The position numbers were made by a program, and so were the translations under genes. The notes under the pieces were generated by a model. That model ran no database searches, was not told where the DNA came from, and was given only the letters and a program-made list of their open reading frames with translations. Below, one piece after another: positions 1 to 11,472 of a DNA stretch of 64,000 bases. Within the stretch, counting starts at the first letter, position 1, and each line of letters starts with the position of its first letter. This stretch comes from Liopterus haemorrhoidalis (lineage: Eukaryota; Arthropoda; Insecta; Coleoptera; Dytiscidae): the NCBI GenBank assembly GCA_963971575.1, contig OZ020611.1, forward strand, positions 60,793,381 to 60,857,380, given 5' to 3'.

Positions 1-2
1 AA

Positions 3-740
3 ATAGCATCCACATGGGCAAATAAAAATAAATTAACCTTAAATATTGATAAGACATCCTGTGTAGTCTTCAAAACACAACAAAATAAATTCATTCCGCC
101 TAAGGAATTAAATTTTGAAAATCAAAAAGTAAAAATAACAGATACCTCACTCGTACTAGGACTAACGCTAGACAAAAACATTAACTGGACAGACCACATC
201 GATAAACTGTGTAGAAGGTTGTGCTCATGTTTGTACCTCCTAAGGTCGTTGAAACTGAGTTGTAGCATCAAAGTGTTAAAGAATGTATACTTTTCATGCT
301 TCCACTCACACTTAAAGTACAATATTATCCACTGGGGCCAATCGACTAATTGCAAACAAGTATTCCGTCTCCAAAAGTCAGCAATACGAGTCCTTCAATC
401 GCTGAACTCCAGAGACTCATGCAAGAAATATTTCACCCAACTTAACATATTAACTCAACCAGCAGAATATATTCTATCTCTTTGTATGTTCGTCTACAAA
501 AACAAACAACTGTTCCTAAAAATCGAACATTCCCATAACACAAGGAACAAAGATGCACTAGTCCCAAGGCCACACAATTTAACCTGTTACCAAAGAGGTG
601 CCCATTTCAATTGCTGTAAATACTATAATGCGCTTCCTGATGAAATAAAGTTGTCAAAAAATGCACTCATCTTCAAGACCAATGTTAAAAAATACCTAAT
701 TGAAAGAGAATTGTATGACGTTAAGGATTTTTTTAGATAA
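3..740 (+). CDS. LINE ORF2 C-terminal part, cut by window edge
   Basis: The frame is open from the first bases of the window to TAA at 738-740, so the start lies outside. The first residues carry the end of a non-LTR reverse transcriptase: a segment with LTLNIDKTSCVVFKT, then LGLTLDKNINWTDHIDKL, which matches the 'LG..ld..l.W..Hi' thumb motif of CR1/Jockey-like LINEs. The rest (HNTRNKDALVPRPHN, then FKTNVKKYL) resembles the conserved LINE C-terminus. No stop interrupts it, so the copy may be young. The RT core and endonuclease cannot be judged from this window. Confidence 0.8.
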   Translation: MASTWANKNKLTLNIDKTSCVVFKTQQNKFIPPKELNFENQKVKITDTSLVLGLTLDKNINWTDHIDKLCRRLCSCLYLLRSLKLSCSIKVLKNVYFSCFHSHLKYNIIHWGQSTNCKQVFRLQKSAIRVLQSLNSRDSCKKYFTQLNILTQPAEYILSLCMFVYKNKQLFLKIEHSHNTRNKDALVPRPHNLTCYQRGAHFNCCKYYNALPDEIKLSKNALIFKTNVKKYLIERELYDVKDFFR

Positions 741-935
741 TTTCCATATTTATTGTTTATTACTGTTTATTCATTTATTTTCTTCACTGTCCATATCTCT
801 AATGTTTTAAATATTTTCTTATATTATTATGTATTGACTTTCTTTTCATGTAATAGTATTATTGTTGTACATTGTTATTATGTAATATTTATGTACATGA
901 AAGACAAGAATAAAACTAAACTAACTAAACTAAGA
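741..935 (+). repeat. LINE 3' UTR and repeat tail
   Basis: AT-rich sequence follows the LINE stop codon. An AATAAA hexamer at 909-914 runs into a short (CTAAA)-like tail ending near 935. The position directly after the RT C-terminus suggests this is the 3' end of the element. Confidence 0.55.
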
Positions 936-3900
936 GTCTAAAATTATCCAAGGGTATTTCAGTCTTCAAATTTATTAGGAAATAACTTTGAATAAAAGTC
1001 ATTTTGAACAACAAAATGTAAATAAAATAATCAGTTACGTTTTGTAATTTATGGCTTCTATTTTTCCATTATCTGAATTCTTAAATCTTTTAACTGTAAT
1101 ATAACTTTAAAATCTCAACAAAAAAAAATGCTATGTGAAAAAACGAGTGGCGTCTGAAAGTGTTATAGCCGATATCTGGTGGTGTTAAGTGTTTCGTTAC
1201 AGTACCTTCAAAGAAATAACATGCTATACTATTCCAAAGGGGTAAATAAACATGCTACAGTAGTAGTTTTAAACATTAATATGCACAAAATTGTCATCAT
1301 TAAATAGTCTAGTATAGAGGTTATTAGGCTTTAACCATTTACACGTATTTTATTATTTACACGTGTGATATCGCCCATTAAAAAGAAACCATGTATGAAA
1401 CAAGAATGTGAAATTTATAAAATATTTACCTCGCTAATATTTTCCCAAAATTTAATAAGGGTCATTCTTCTTGTAAGGGCCATTAGATAGCCCTGTATGC
1501 TGCAAGAGTTACGTGTTGGTAAAGTAGGTAGGACTCAAGGCTGACACCCAACGGATTTATGTTTTGTTACAGGTGACCTAAATTACCTACCGTGCACTAA
1601 TTAAAACTTTTTATTACTATCATTTAAGACCTAAAGAATACGGGAATATATTTGCAGAGAAATTCAAAGGTAGCAACATAAACAAATACAATGAAGACGT
1701 ATTTTTGAAATCTTTCTCAGAATTAATTACAAGAATGATATATTTCGGATATTTGTATAGTTTAACAGCATGAAAGAGATATTTTGACGAGAGTGGTTGA
1801 TAGAAAACAACTCCTGGTTTTAACAATTAGATTTATTAAATAGTTGAGTTAAAATAACAATATTTGATTGAATGTTCCATGGGAGCTGGTGAAGCCTCTC
1901 GTCCAACTCGTACTGGGCGGAACTGCCTTGAACCTAACTCCTGGCGGGAGTTGTCCATCAGAAAGTCGAAGCCTGGTGAAGTTTTCTTCCGCTCACGTGA
2001 GATCTACTGCTTATCGACCCGAAATAATTTTATTTGGAATCAGACTCCTGGTCATAACTGTGGTTGAATAGAACGTCATAGAGAAGTGGGCTAGTTTCCT
2101 CTACCTGGTACGCCATCCGTTTACTTATACCTCCAATTAATCTAGTTCCGCTATTCATTCGTTATGTCAAAGAAGGAAAATGCAGCGTATGCATGACGTA
2201 ATTAAGTTATGCATTTTTAGACGCTAACAAAAAGATGTGACAATATATAGGATAAAGGGCCCTAATATCAAGTGTTTGTAAAATAAATTGGAATTAAATA
2301 TTAAGAAATAAACATGAGATGACAATTTTTTGTTAGACTTATTAGAAAGAAAAAATAAATAAAGCGCAAGAAACTTTTTAAGCCACAATTGTTCTTATAC
2401 CTTAGTATTTCTTAAGGCTTCCCTAGGGCCTAAGAATATTATAAGGCCTACGAAAACAGGCTACAATAAATAAAAATGTAACAGAAATTGGCAGGAAAAT
2501 TATAAAATTAAGAAATTTTATATTTAATCTAAAATAGAATTAGGTATATTAAGATATTATAAGAGTATCTAGAGCCAACAACTGTAAATTGAAGAAAATT
2601 AAATTATACCAGTTAAAATCGATATTAAATATTATCAAATTTCAAATTTAAAAATCAATCGGTAAACAATATTCTCATCAAAACTACATCATTAGTAACT
2701 ATCTGTCCAAGATAGGGCCGTGCGGTGATATATTGGCGCCAGGAGCAGACATTCTTACAAGGCGCCTTTATACTGAGGAAAACTATTAAGGCTGCCAGCT
2801 TATTACGAATGCAATCCCTCCCTGATAAAAGTATCTACTCGCCATTTTTATACATGTTTATATTGCAAGATTTTATTCAACGTTTCCGAAACATCCCTTT
2901 GTATTAAAGGATATTCTTTATGAAAATTCTCATTTAATTTGTCTAATCAAAAACGTTTTTTCGGCGACATAATAAATGTTAATGGTAAAGAAATAAATAA
3001 ATAAATATTAGTGCCAGTCAAATTCCCAGTTTTGATCACCAATAATAGTTTTGAACACCAATAATAGTTTTGAACACCAATAATTAAACAATTTAGATAA
3101 TAAATATCTAAAAACTAAATCCTAAAGTGAATTCTAAAAAAACCTAATACATATCAATTATTTATGGAAATTATCAAACGCCTTTATCGCATTTCTTGCA
3201 ATCGGCGTAAGAATCCTCCTTTGTCACGACGCTCATTTCTACGCTGACCAAACAAAATGTTATATTTATAAACAAAAATAAATCAAAACCTAATTTATAC
3301 AGATGCAACAAGCAAATAATAAAATATTTACTATAAAAATAAGCAAATGTGAAATATCTGATCACTCCATTGCTCCATGCCACCGCACAGCCTTGGTCCA
3401 GGATATCCGCAACGTTCTCCTGTAGGTCCATATTTTTAGAGACTCTTCTGTAAGTGCGAAAATATTAAGCACCATACATATATGCTGCTAATTTTTTTGA
3501 GTGTTTAAGTTTTGAATTGGCTAACTAACCATAACAATTTAACAAACATTCTTTTCGCTGATTTTTTTTTTTTAATTTTTACAAATTTCACTAAAAAACA
3601 ATACACTTTTGTATTATATATATTTTTTTTATAATAATTTCTTTATAATTTTCCCTTTGTGTAAAAATAATTTTCCTCCAATACAATATCAGTGCTATGA
3701 TCTTGTTTATGAATTCTAAACAGTAAAAGGATTATTAAAGTATAAAGTATTGAATGGAAACTGAACGAAGGATAAACGAGTCCTAATTAGGCCCTGACAA
3801 AGGAAAGAAACAAGTGCAAGCGACATTAATTATGTCATTAGCGAAAGTGTTTTGAATCCTTTATGTGTTATGTTTATCCACCCAGTTTTCTAAACATGTT

Positions 3901-3954
3901 TTTGAATGTGAATTTAATATAAGAATAATCTCAAGCCTATACAATTATATTTAA
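936..3954. other. AT-rich stretch without supported gene
   Basis: No reading frame here shows a recognisable motif. A slightly GC-richer island at 1864-2070 has two overlapping short frames, neither recognisable. A short minus-strand frame at 3174-3431 has two GC-richer blocks but no convincing splice sites around them. Confidence 0.5.
3025..3083. repeat. 19-bp tandem repeat, about 2.5 copies
   Basis: The unit AATAATAGTTTTGAACACC occurs twice exactly (3041-3059 and 3060-3078), preceded by a diverged copy and followed by a partial one. Confidence 0.8.
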
Positions 3955-4115
3955 CTCACTAAAGAAAACAGCAGATGCCGAAGGGCTTGTGATAAACACA
4001 GGAAAGACGAAGTACCTCAGGGCATTAAGAATACCTCAAAACGGTTGCCCACCAGCAATCGCAGAATTGCATATAGAATCCGTAACATGCTTTAGAAATA
4101 CCGATTCTTCTCGTG
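3955..4115 (+). pseudogene. LINE reverse transcriptase scrap
   Basis: A short translated stretch reads LKKTADAEGLVINTGKTKYL, matching the segment after the YADD box in many LINE RTs (A...GL.IN..KTKYM). The flanks are not readable as RT, so this is a small decayed piece. Confidence 0.5.
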
Positions 4116-4230
4116 CTCTGCAGATTAATCCCGAACAGCAATTGCTAAATTTTGATTAAATCCTTGTTATATTTTCATATACATTAAAATGTCTGCCTTT
4201 TTCTTGAAATCCAAAATGACTCTTAACGTA

Positions 4231-5009
4231 TATATCCAAAATGGTAATAACTTAAGATCAAAAACTGACACATTTCTATTAAATACTACATAAGTTCATT
4301 CGATATAATCTGCATCTGCGAAACTAACCTCAATAACAACATTTATGATAATGAACTTTTTGATGCCAACCTATACAACGTTTATCGTCGTGATCGTAAT
4401 CGAACTTCATGTAAAAGTGATGGAGGTGGTGTTTTGATTGTTGTGTCGAGTGATTTTTGTTCGCGAGTGCGCAATTGTAATTGGTCGTGTACTGGTGTAT
4501 GTGAAGACTTATGGATTTCTGTAACTATTAATAAATCGAAAATGCTCCACATATGCTGTGCATACGTGCTAACTTTAATAACATTCTTGCTCATGTCAAT
4601 AAAGTATTCAACATCATCCAGGAACATGCAAATGATGAACTTTTGGCATAGCTGGAGACTACAACATGCTTAAATTATCTTGGCTTACTGTACCAAATTC
4701 GTAATTTCTTGTGCCTGACTTATTTGATAATTATCAATATAAATTAGTCATTGATATGTTTGCACTTCATGACTTAAATCAATTTAATTATATTGCTAAC
4801 AATAATAATGTTATTCTAGATCTTGTACTATATAATAATGCTAGGGGTAGATATATTCATCGTTCTTCTTTGTCACTTGTAAAGTGGAAAAGAAATTGTA
4901 CGCTTCAATTAATTAACAATTTAATATTCGCAAAAATAAACAAATTGAGCCGTAAAAAATTCCATACTGCTGATTACCAGGAAATAAATAATGCTTTGAA
5001 TGAGCTATA
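4231..5009 (+). pseudogene. LINE endonuclease domain, decayed
   Basis: This is the N-terminal, APE-type (EEP) endonuclease part of ORF2 of a CR1/Jockey-like LINE. Visible pieces are NNLRSKTDTFLLNT, FDIICICETNL (with the catalytic Glu of the 'TETWL' motif), SDGGGVLIVVS near 4420-4450 and AGDYNML near 4655 (GDFN-type motif). Frames change and stops occur. The element continues beyond a MITE inserted at 5010. It is the 5' part of one LINE that can be followed to about 9945. Confidence 0.75.
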
Positions 5010-5303
5010 AGCCGTTCACTTTTGTAAGAACAAACTAAAAGGCAATTTTGTTTTCAATAGTTTACACCTTTGAAGCTGTATGTCATGTTGGTATTAAAAA
5101 ATGTCACTTTTTTAAAATGTCGATCCATTTGACATATGTCATAATGAAAAATTATATCTTAATTATAATGATCATAACCTTATCAACCTAAAGTCGGTTT
5201 AACAGCGTAAGGAATATTTTTAATTGACATTTAAAGTCAGTAACACACCATAAAAGTAACCAAAATAACCAGATCTACTGTGGTCTTACAAAAGTGAACA
5301 GCT
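5010..5303. mobile_element. MITE with TA target duplication, inside the LINE
   Basis: The ends are near-perfect terminal inverted repeats, AGCYGTTCACTTTTGTAAG on the left and its complement on the right, around 294 bp of non-coding DNA. TA (or TATAA) flanks both sides: 5006-5010 and 5304-5308. LINE coding similarity stops at the left end and resumes just after the right end, so it inserted into the LINE. A Tc1/mariner-type or other TA-targeting transposase is plausible; no coding sequence remains. Confidence 0.8.
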
Positions 5304-5309
5304 TATAAA

Positions 5310-7114
5310 TTGGAAAAAATTATTTGAAGGATGTGACACTGACAGATCGGTGGACATATTCTATAGTAAAATTAAAAACATTATTGATACTCTTGTGCCG
5401 ATTTTAACATCACATAAAGGTAATTTTGCTAAATGGGTTATTTCCGGCACCTAGATCGCCTTGAAAGAGAAAGAACGCTTTCATGAACGATGGAAACGAT
5501 TTAGGTTAGAAATAGATCATTGTACTTTTTCCCTACTACGCAAGCGTACTAAAAAACTTAATAAAATCTGATAACAAAAATTACATAAACGAGGTACAGG
5601 ACTCACTGAACAAAAATGTAAAAAAGTTTTGGTCGTTTTTAAATTATAAAAAAACAAAAAACAATAAAATTCCGTTAGAAATGACCCTCGAAAAAGAAAA
5701 AATTTTGCTTCGGTTTTCAAATCAAACAGCACTGCAGCCGATCAAAATGCTTTGAGTGGATGTGAAAATCAAAATCAATATTATTCTATAAATAATATAT
5801 CTCAAGACGAAATATTAAAGCAAATATCTAAACTGGATAGCAATAAAAGTGCTGGACCAGATGGCATACCACCATTATTCATAAAAAATTGTGTAGTCTA
5901 TAATAGAACCATTACATTTAATTTTTAACAAATCACTATCTTTTGGTGTGTTTTCTAGAACATGGAAAACGGCAAAAATTACCTGTCTTCAAAGCAGGAG
6001 ACAAATCTAGAATGGAAAATTACCGGCCTATATCTCTTTTATGTATATTTGTAAAACTATTTGAAGCTTCTGTAGTGGAACAATTATTTTTTTAAATTAG
6101 TCAGTCTATAATAATTGAGCAGCATGGATTCTACAGGGGTAGATCAGTTATAACAAACTAAGTGCCCTTTGTGCAAAATGTTAGCGATTGTCTCGAGCTA
6201 AGGTAGCAGGTCTCCGCTGATTATACAGACTTTTCAAAATAGTTCGACAAAGTCCATCATCCTACTTTAATCTCAAAACTTGCAAAATTCGGTATAGGTG
6301 GATACTTGTTGCACTGGCTACAATCGTATATATCTAACTGAAGTCAGTATGTCGCTTTAAATAATTTCAATTCTCCATTAGTACACGGCACTTCCGGTGT
6401 CCCTCAAGGATCGCACGTTGGTCTCTTAATTTTCTCAGTATTCATTAATGACATTGCATCTTGTTTTCACAACTCAAAATTCTTATTATATGCTGACGAT
6501 CTAAAAATGTATAAAAAAATCAACAGAAATGAAGATGGCTTACAGCTACAGACTGAGTTGGATAGACTTAGTCAATATTGCCAGGATAGTAAAATATCAC
6601 TAAATGCTGAAAAATGTTATTACATAAATTTCACGAGGAATCATGTATCGAATATACATAACTATAATTATCCCCTCAATGGAAACATTTTAAAACAGGT
6701 ATACGAAGAGAAAGATTTAAGTATAATTTTAGAATCAAAGCTGATTTTTGACAAACACATATGCAGCATCACACAAAGGGCACTGCGAAACCTTGGTTTC
6801 ATTTTCAGGATAATTAGGGACTTGAGCCAATGATCACTTTATATAATAGTTTAGTTCAAAGCCACCTAGAATTTGCTAGCGTGGTCTGGAATCCACATTA
6901 CCAAAAATATGTCGAACAAGTAGAAAAAGTACAAAGAAAATTTATTAACCGCCTCAACTACAAATTTAACCGTTCAAATCACTATAAAAGTTATAATTTT
7001 AACCTAAATTTCTATAATATTGAATCACTCAAAAAACGAAGGATGACAAACGATTTAATATTCTTTTTTAAAACTATTAATAACATTATAGATGGTCAGG
7101 AAGTATCCCGTTTT
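5310..7114 (+). pseudogene. LINE reverse transcriptase, many frameshifts and stops
   Basis: Same LINE as the endonuclease upstream. In order one sees WKKLFEGCDTDRS after the MITE, SNKSAGPDGIPPLFIKN near 5830-5890, MENYRPISLL near 6010, SGVPQGSH near 6395 (the VPQGS motif), LLYADDLKMY near 6485-6510 (catalytic YADD) and KISLNAEKC. The C-terminus with LVQSHLEFASVVWNPHYQKY starts near 6850. Frames shift several times. The C-terminus is cut at about 7114 by a (GTCT)n element and resumes after it. Confidence 0.8.
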
Positions 7115-7162
7115 TAGGGTTTTGTAGGTATGACCAAAAAACCCTTATACCGTCATTTTGTC

Positions 7163-7163
<1 letters not shown>

Positions 7164-7214
<51 letters not shown>

Positions 7215-7237
7215 TTCTGTCTGTCTGTCTGTCTGCC

Positions 7238-7312
<75 letters not shown>
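7164..7312 (+). repeat. (GTCT)n microsatellite
   Basis: About 37 tandem GTCT units with a few substitutions (for example TTCT near 7215 and GCCT near 7238). It is part of the HINE-like element and creates meaningless CLSV and DRQT frames. Confidence 0.95.
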
Positions 7313-7785
7313 TCGGTAAAAATTGTAGCCAAACGGCTAAACCTAGAGAGTTGAAATTTGGCATGCTGATACAACTCTTTGACCCGCACATAGGAAAAAT
7401 ACTATAACATCTAAAAAACATATCCCTCTAAAAATATAAACAAATATATGCTAATCGAAAAAAAAATTTTTTTTTTAAATTCTGATTAGGCAATTAAATG
7501 AAATCCCTTAGTACGTGGATTAACGATCAAAATTTTATTTTTGCAAAATAAACTATTTTGATGCGATTTTTACCAAAATTGTGCAAAAAAAATTTTGTCC
7601 CACACCCTGTAGCCCAGATGGTTTAAACTAAAAATCTGAAAAAATTCTAAGTAATGTACATTGGTGTGAACCGGAATAGTACAACAGGAATTTTTGATCA
7701 GATTATGTTTTCGGAAAATAACGAATTTTTTGTGTTTTTAACTAAAATATGTTAACTATTTAATACGTTGTGTAACATATCAGAC

Positions 7786-7864
7786 CAGTAGCTCTCGTGG
7801 CGTGGTTGGATTTGTCGTACGCTTAATAATATAACAACTTGCAAACTAGGGTTCGAATCCTGTT
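7786..7864 (+). other. tRNA-like module inside HINE copy 1
   Basis: The segment has an A-box-like TGGCGTGGTTGG near 7798 and a perfect B-box GGTTCGAATCC near 7851, spaced as in a tRNA with a long variable region. It occupies the same relative place as a weaker tRNA-like segment in HINE copy 2 (about 58553-58632). It might be a captured tRNA-related sequence or a Pol III promoter; I do not call a functional tRNA. Confidence 0.5.
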
Positions 7865-8285
7865 GATTTTATGTTTTGTTTTTTTTTTGCATTTTTATTT
7901 TGTTTAAATTATTTTGTTAAAATTCTAGTTATATTTGGTAAATGTTGCATTTAATTTTTAAAAGCGTAAATTTAATAACCAGTGGAAAGTGTTGAAATTA
8001 TAATTTAATTCTATGTTTGACGAAATCAAAGGGCGGGACTTATGATGTAAGCAACCAATGGAAGCCATAGGTGCAATTTTCAAAATCTTCATGAACTTTG
8101 CTATATAAAAAAAATACTGCATATATTTAGAAACTTAAATAATGGTATTAGGCATTCGAATTAAAATTCATAAAAAAATATTTTGACATAAAATTTGTTT
8201 TGGCATCCCAAATAATCATCATTCAGTTACTAAATACCTGCAAAACCCAGAAATGTGTGAAAATTCACACTTCACATCAATTTTT

Positions 8286-8475
8286 TAATTTTAACATTTA
8301 CCACTACCCAGTACAAAATCCTAGCATGCTCTTTATTCCAGTATTAAGTACATTGTGAAACAGCAACTCATCAATTCCCAGAACATCAAGAACAGTTAAC
8401 CAGTTGTGGTAACAAACGTGGATATTTTATTTGGCTCTTTAAATTCATTTAAAAAAACAACAAAAAATAATATAA
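8286..8475 (+). pseudogene. LINE C-terminus resuming after the HINE insertion
   Basis: Translation gives NPSMLFIPVLST and SIPRTSRTVNQL, which resembles the final part of CR1/Jockey-like ORF2 proteins, with in-frame stops. It continues the frame interrupted near 7114. The 3' UTR then runs on to the hAT element at 8582. Confidence 0.55.
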
Positions 8476-8900
8476 GTAGCCTTCGATATAATTAACTTTA
8501 TTCAAAATAAAATAATAGTTCTTTATCTTAATTTTGTAATATATGCATGCATCACATATGTATATAGTATCTATATAAAACTAGGGTTGTACATCGAAGG
8601 CAAAACATCGATGTTTAACATCGATGTTAACATCGGCGCTTACTATCGATGTTGAAAAAACATCGAAGGAAAAACATTGATGTATCGGAAACATCGATGT
8701 TTTATTAATACTAAAAAAAGCTATTTATTTATATTATATAGGTTTAATTTAATAATGTAAAGATAAAACACGAAAAAAGTAACACATAATACACAAAATG
8801 CATTTATTAGATTTTAAAATAGAAATATTCCTTTTTAATAGTAATTAATTTCACATTAATATTATTATACCCAATATAATAATCCTAATTTGTACCTACA

Positions 8901-9076
8901 GTCTATTCCAAACGATTAGGCGGAACTAACCGCAATATTCAGTTTTGTAATTTGTCATAGATATTTTTTTATATATTGAAGTTGACTTTTCCTGAACAAA
9001 ATGATCAAAAGCTTCAATCAATCGGTAAAAGTAACTAGAATTGAAAATCTACTTCCGCCTAAACCAAAGTAATAGA
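8901..9076. mobile_element. Small MITE nested in the hAT element
   Basis: Imperfect terminal inverted repeats (GTCTATTCCAAACG..TTAGGCGGAA and TTCCGCCTAAACC..AATAGAC) enclose about 176 bp. A near-identical inverted partial copy lies at 9223-9372 and a diverged one at about 60485-60602, so this is a dispersed family. Confidence 0.6.
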
Positions 9077-9222
9077 CCTTACTATTTTTACATTTCTAAA
9101 ATGAAATATTGGATTTTATTACAATACTAATATAGTAATCTTAATGTTAATTTTATATTATTTAACATAAAAATAACACTGTCATACACAATTATTTTTA
9201 TACTTTTTTAAGTTGAAATAAA

Positions 9223-9372
9223 ATCTATTCCTTTGGTTTAGGCGGAACTAGATTTTCAATTCTAGTTACTTTTACCGATTAATTGAAGCTTTTGAACATT
9301 TTGTTCAGGAAAATCCTTCGATATATAAAAAAATAGCTAATGACAACTTACAAAAATCCAGTTATTGGAGGA
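9223..9372. repeat. Inverted partial copy of the 8901-9076 MITE
   Basis: The sequence from TCTATTCC through GTTCAGGAAAA is the reverse complement of 8901-9076 with few mismatches. Together the two arms would fold into a hairpin of about 145 bp. Confidence 0.7.
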
Positions 9373-9766
9373 ATAACAACTGGGAAAGTGTCAACAAGAC
9401 TCAAAAAGAAAAATTGTGTTGGCGTCGTTGGTCGTTCGCATTGTTTGCAAAAATTAGAAGTTTCTTCTTATTTTTTCGTATTCTGCTAACTGCTAAGAAG
9501 AATAAGAACTAACACTATTAGTATTGTTATATCACAATAGATGGCGCTTATATTTTGTGTACTAATTTTCAGACTTGTACTAAGATTCCAGCGCCTCTAG
9601 CGGTAGTTACTGAATTTCAAAGTTTAAACATCGACATTGGTAGTAGACATCGATGTTTTATCGATACTATCGCCAGCTGACCATCGATGGTAAAAACATC
9701 GATGTTTTTAAAACAAACATCGATGTTTTCGATACATCGATGTTTTTTCCCATCCCTATATAAAAC

Positions 9767-9945
9767 TATAATGTTCTGCTAATTGATGTGAATGCAACTT
9801 GATACTTATAAATTTGTTTAATCATAAGAATTTTTTGTATTTTGTATTGTTGTGCTTCTATTGGGGTGGCACTTTTTTAGTGCAGCTCTGTTGTGCAACA
9901 TTAACTTAAATAAATAAAAAAAAAATAAAAAATTAAATAAAAAGC
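9767..9945 (+). repeat. Probable LINE 3' UTR end and A-rich tail
   Basis: The sequence downstream of the hAT ends in GTGCAACATTAACTTAAATA and an A-rich (AAATAAAT) tail at about 9905-9945. Its position and tail suggest it is the 3' end of the LINE that starts at 4231. Confidence 0.45.
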
Positions 9946-11430
9946 ACAAGAGAAAGGCTACAAGGTTTGGTTTTCTCCCTGAGAAGTATTAATAGTTAGT
10001 TTCTAATTAAGAATTGTCTTTATCTTCAAAAGTTCTGCATATTTTATCTTGTTTGATACTGAAGTTATTTTTTTTATAAAGGGTATCCATGATACTTTCT
10101 TTTGAGAATTATAAAAGAACTAGACGTGATGGAGAAAAACTAAAACGATATGAAAAACTATATGAAATCAGGATTTGCTATTCTATCTAAATCACCCCTT
10201 AAAATCAAAAGCGGAAATTTTATTTTTTTCGCAGTCCTGTGTAATAAACACGCTTTATCTGGGGGATACGACACATAATCTTAGAATTTAATTCTTAAAT
10301 TCGCAAGACATCGATAACAGCGTTGAATTTAAAACCAGAGACCTTTTCCAACTTTTCCCACAGTAGGGCGATATTTAAAGCTAGATAAATTTCGCGGGCC
10401 GGATTATATTGAACCGGGGCTAGATATTCAAAAATTACTTGAGAACACGGAGGGCGTAGAAATTTAGAAAATCTCTTAAGAATGAGGTAGGGGCGGTAGA
10501 AATTGCAAAAACCACTTGAAGACCGGGGAGGGGGAGTCAGAAATGTTGAAAATCACTTGAGGACATGGTAGGGAAGAAATTTCCAGCCGGCCGTTTGCAA
10601 TAGTCAGATCTGACCCGAGGGCCATGTGTAGCCTCACTACTTTACGCAATTTAGTACGTATGCTCGCATATTCTTACCAATACTCTTTTCCTGGAAATAT
10701 CTATTTCACGTTATGTGTGATACTAAAAAAGTTATTATAAATTGTGTAGTTTTTTAACGTCTAGACGTGTCGAAGAAATAAAACGGTTTGATTGGTTAAA
10801 ATATTGATTTTTGAAGACCTTACAGATACGAATAGAATTTTTTTTTAATACTCAATTGAAAGTATTTTTAATGAGCATTTTTTAATAAAATTGATTATTT
10901 TTGTTACAATGCATTTAATAATCATGAACAAAAGATATTCGCAGAAGAAACAATAAACCATAAAACAAATTTATTTCACCAGTTAAGGTACAAAGAGATA
11001 TATAAAAGAATTCTTCTTTATTAATCTTTAGAAATTCCGTTATAATTTTTTTCTTAATGATAAATAATATTAATTTTTGCATAGAAAAGAAAAAATATAT
11101 TTTAATATATTATAAGCAATTGTAATCGGTAAATGTTGAATCAGCGTAGCATACTTCCACTCGTTATGGGAAGACCAGCTCACAATCTTGTCTGTTCTCT
11201 TCACGTCTAATATTTCGCACATATCGCTGATATCTTGGTTCAGAATCAAAACTTAAATAATGACCCAGAGAAATCAGAGAAAATAAAATTGTATATTGTA
11301 ATACGATGGTTACCTTTTTTGCTTTTACAAACGATCACTAGATGGCAATATTGAAATGTGTCATTACTATATTCGTAAAATTTGACATTTCTTATTGTGA
11401 AATCAGTGACAGCTTATAAATTGACCGAGT
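9946..11430. other. Intergenic stretch, no gene seen
   Basis: AT-rich DNA without recognisable frames apart from the short tandem repeat listed separately. Confidence 0.5.
10421..10575. repeat. Degenerate 36-40 bp tandem repeat, four units
   Basis: Units begin near 10421, 10457, 10497 and 10537. Each has the pattern TAGAAAT..AAAA..CTTGA followed by a G-rich block, so the segment is GC-richer than its surroundings. Confidence 0.7.
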
Positions 11431-11472
11431 AGTTTGTTGACAGTGAACGTTAAAAAACAAGTTTGTGAAAAA

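Larger units (their letters stand above)
7111..8287 (+). mobile_element. HINE/DINE-1-like (Helentron-type) non-autonomous element, copy 1
   Basis: The layout matches Helentron-derived DINE-1 elements. It has a T-rich left edge, a subterminal inverted repeat (GGGTTTTGTAGGTA left, TACCTGCAAAACCC right), a long (GTCT)n array near the left end, and a 3' palindrome GTGTGAAAATTCACAC at about 8255-8270. It sits in a T run inside the LINE; joining the flanks reads E-V-S-R-F-N-F-N through the LINE frame. A second copy with the same ends lies at 57969-58921. No Rep/helicase coding sequence is present. Confidence 0.75.
8582..9758. mobile_element. Non-autonomous hAT element with CATCGATG arrays
   Basis: The ends are TAGGG (left TAGGGTTG, right CATCCCTA). 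An exact 8-bp duplication TATAAAAC flanks it (8574-8581 and 9759-9766), as expected for hAT. Both subterminal regions (about 8590-8710 and 9625-9750) are packed with ACATCGATG-type motifs in both orientations, probable transposase binding sites. No transposase frame is visible. A smaller MITE and its inverted partial copy sit inside. Confidence 0.85.

Noticed and set aside
1864..2071. Two overlapping plus-strand frames in a GC-richer island
   Set aside because: Short, overlapping in different frames, and without motif or codon bias support.
3174..3431. Minus-strand frame beginning MDLQENVADILDQG
   Set aside because: Two GC-richer blocks look exon-like, but no proper GT/AG sites join them and no family is recognisable.
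7086..7421. Long minus-strand DRQT and plus-strand CLSV frames
   Set aside because: Pure translation of the (GTCT)n microsatellite.
7786..7864. Functional tRNA gene
   Set aside because: A and B boxes are visible but the acceptor stem does not pair and there is no clear anticodon arm; it also lies inside a repeat element.
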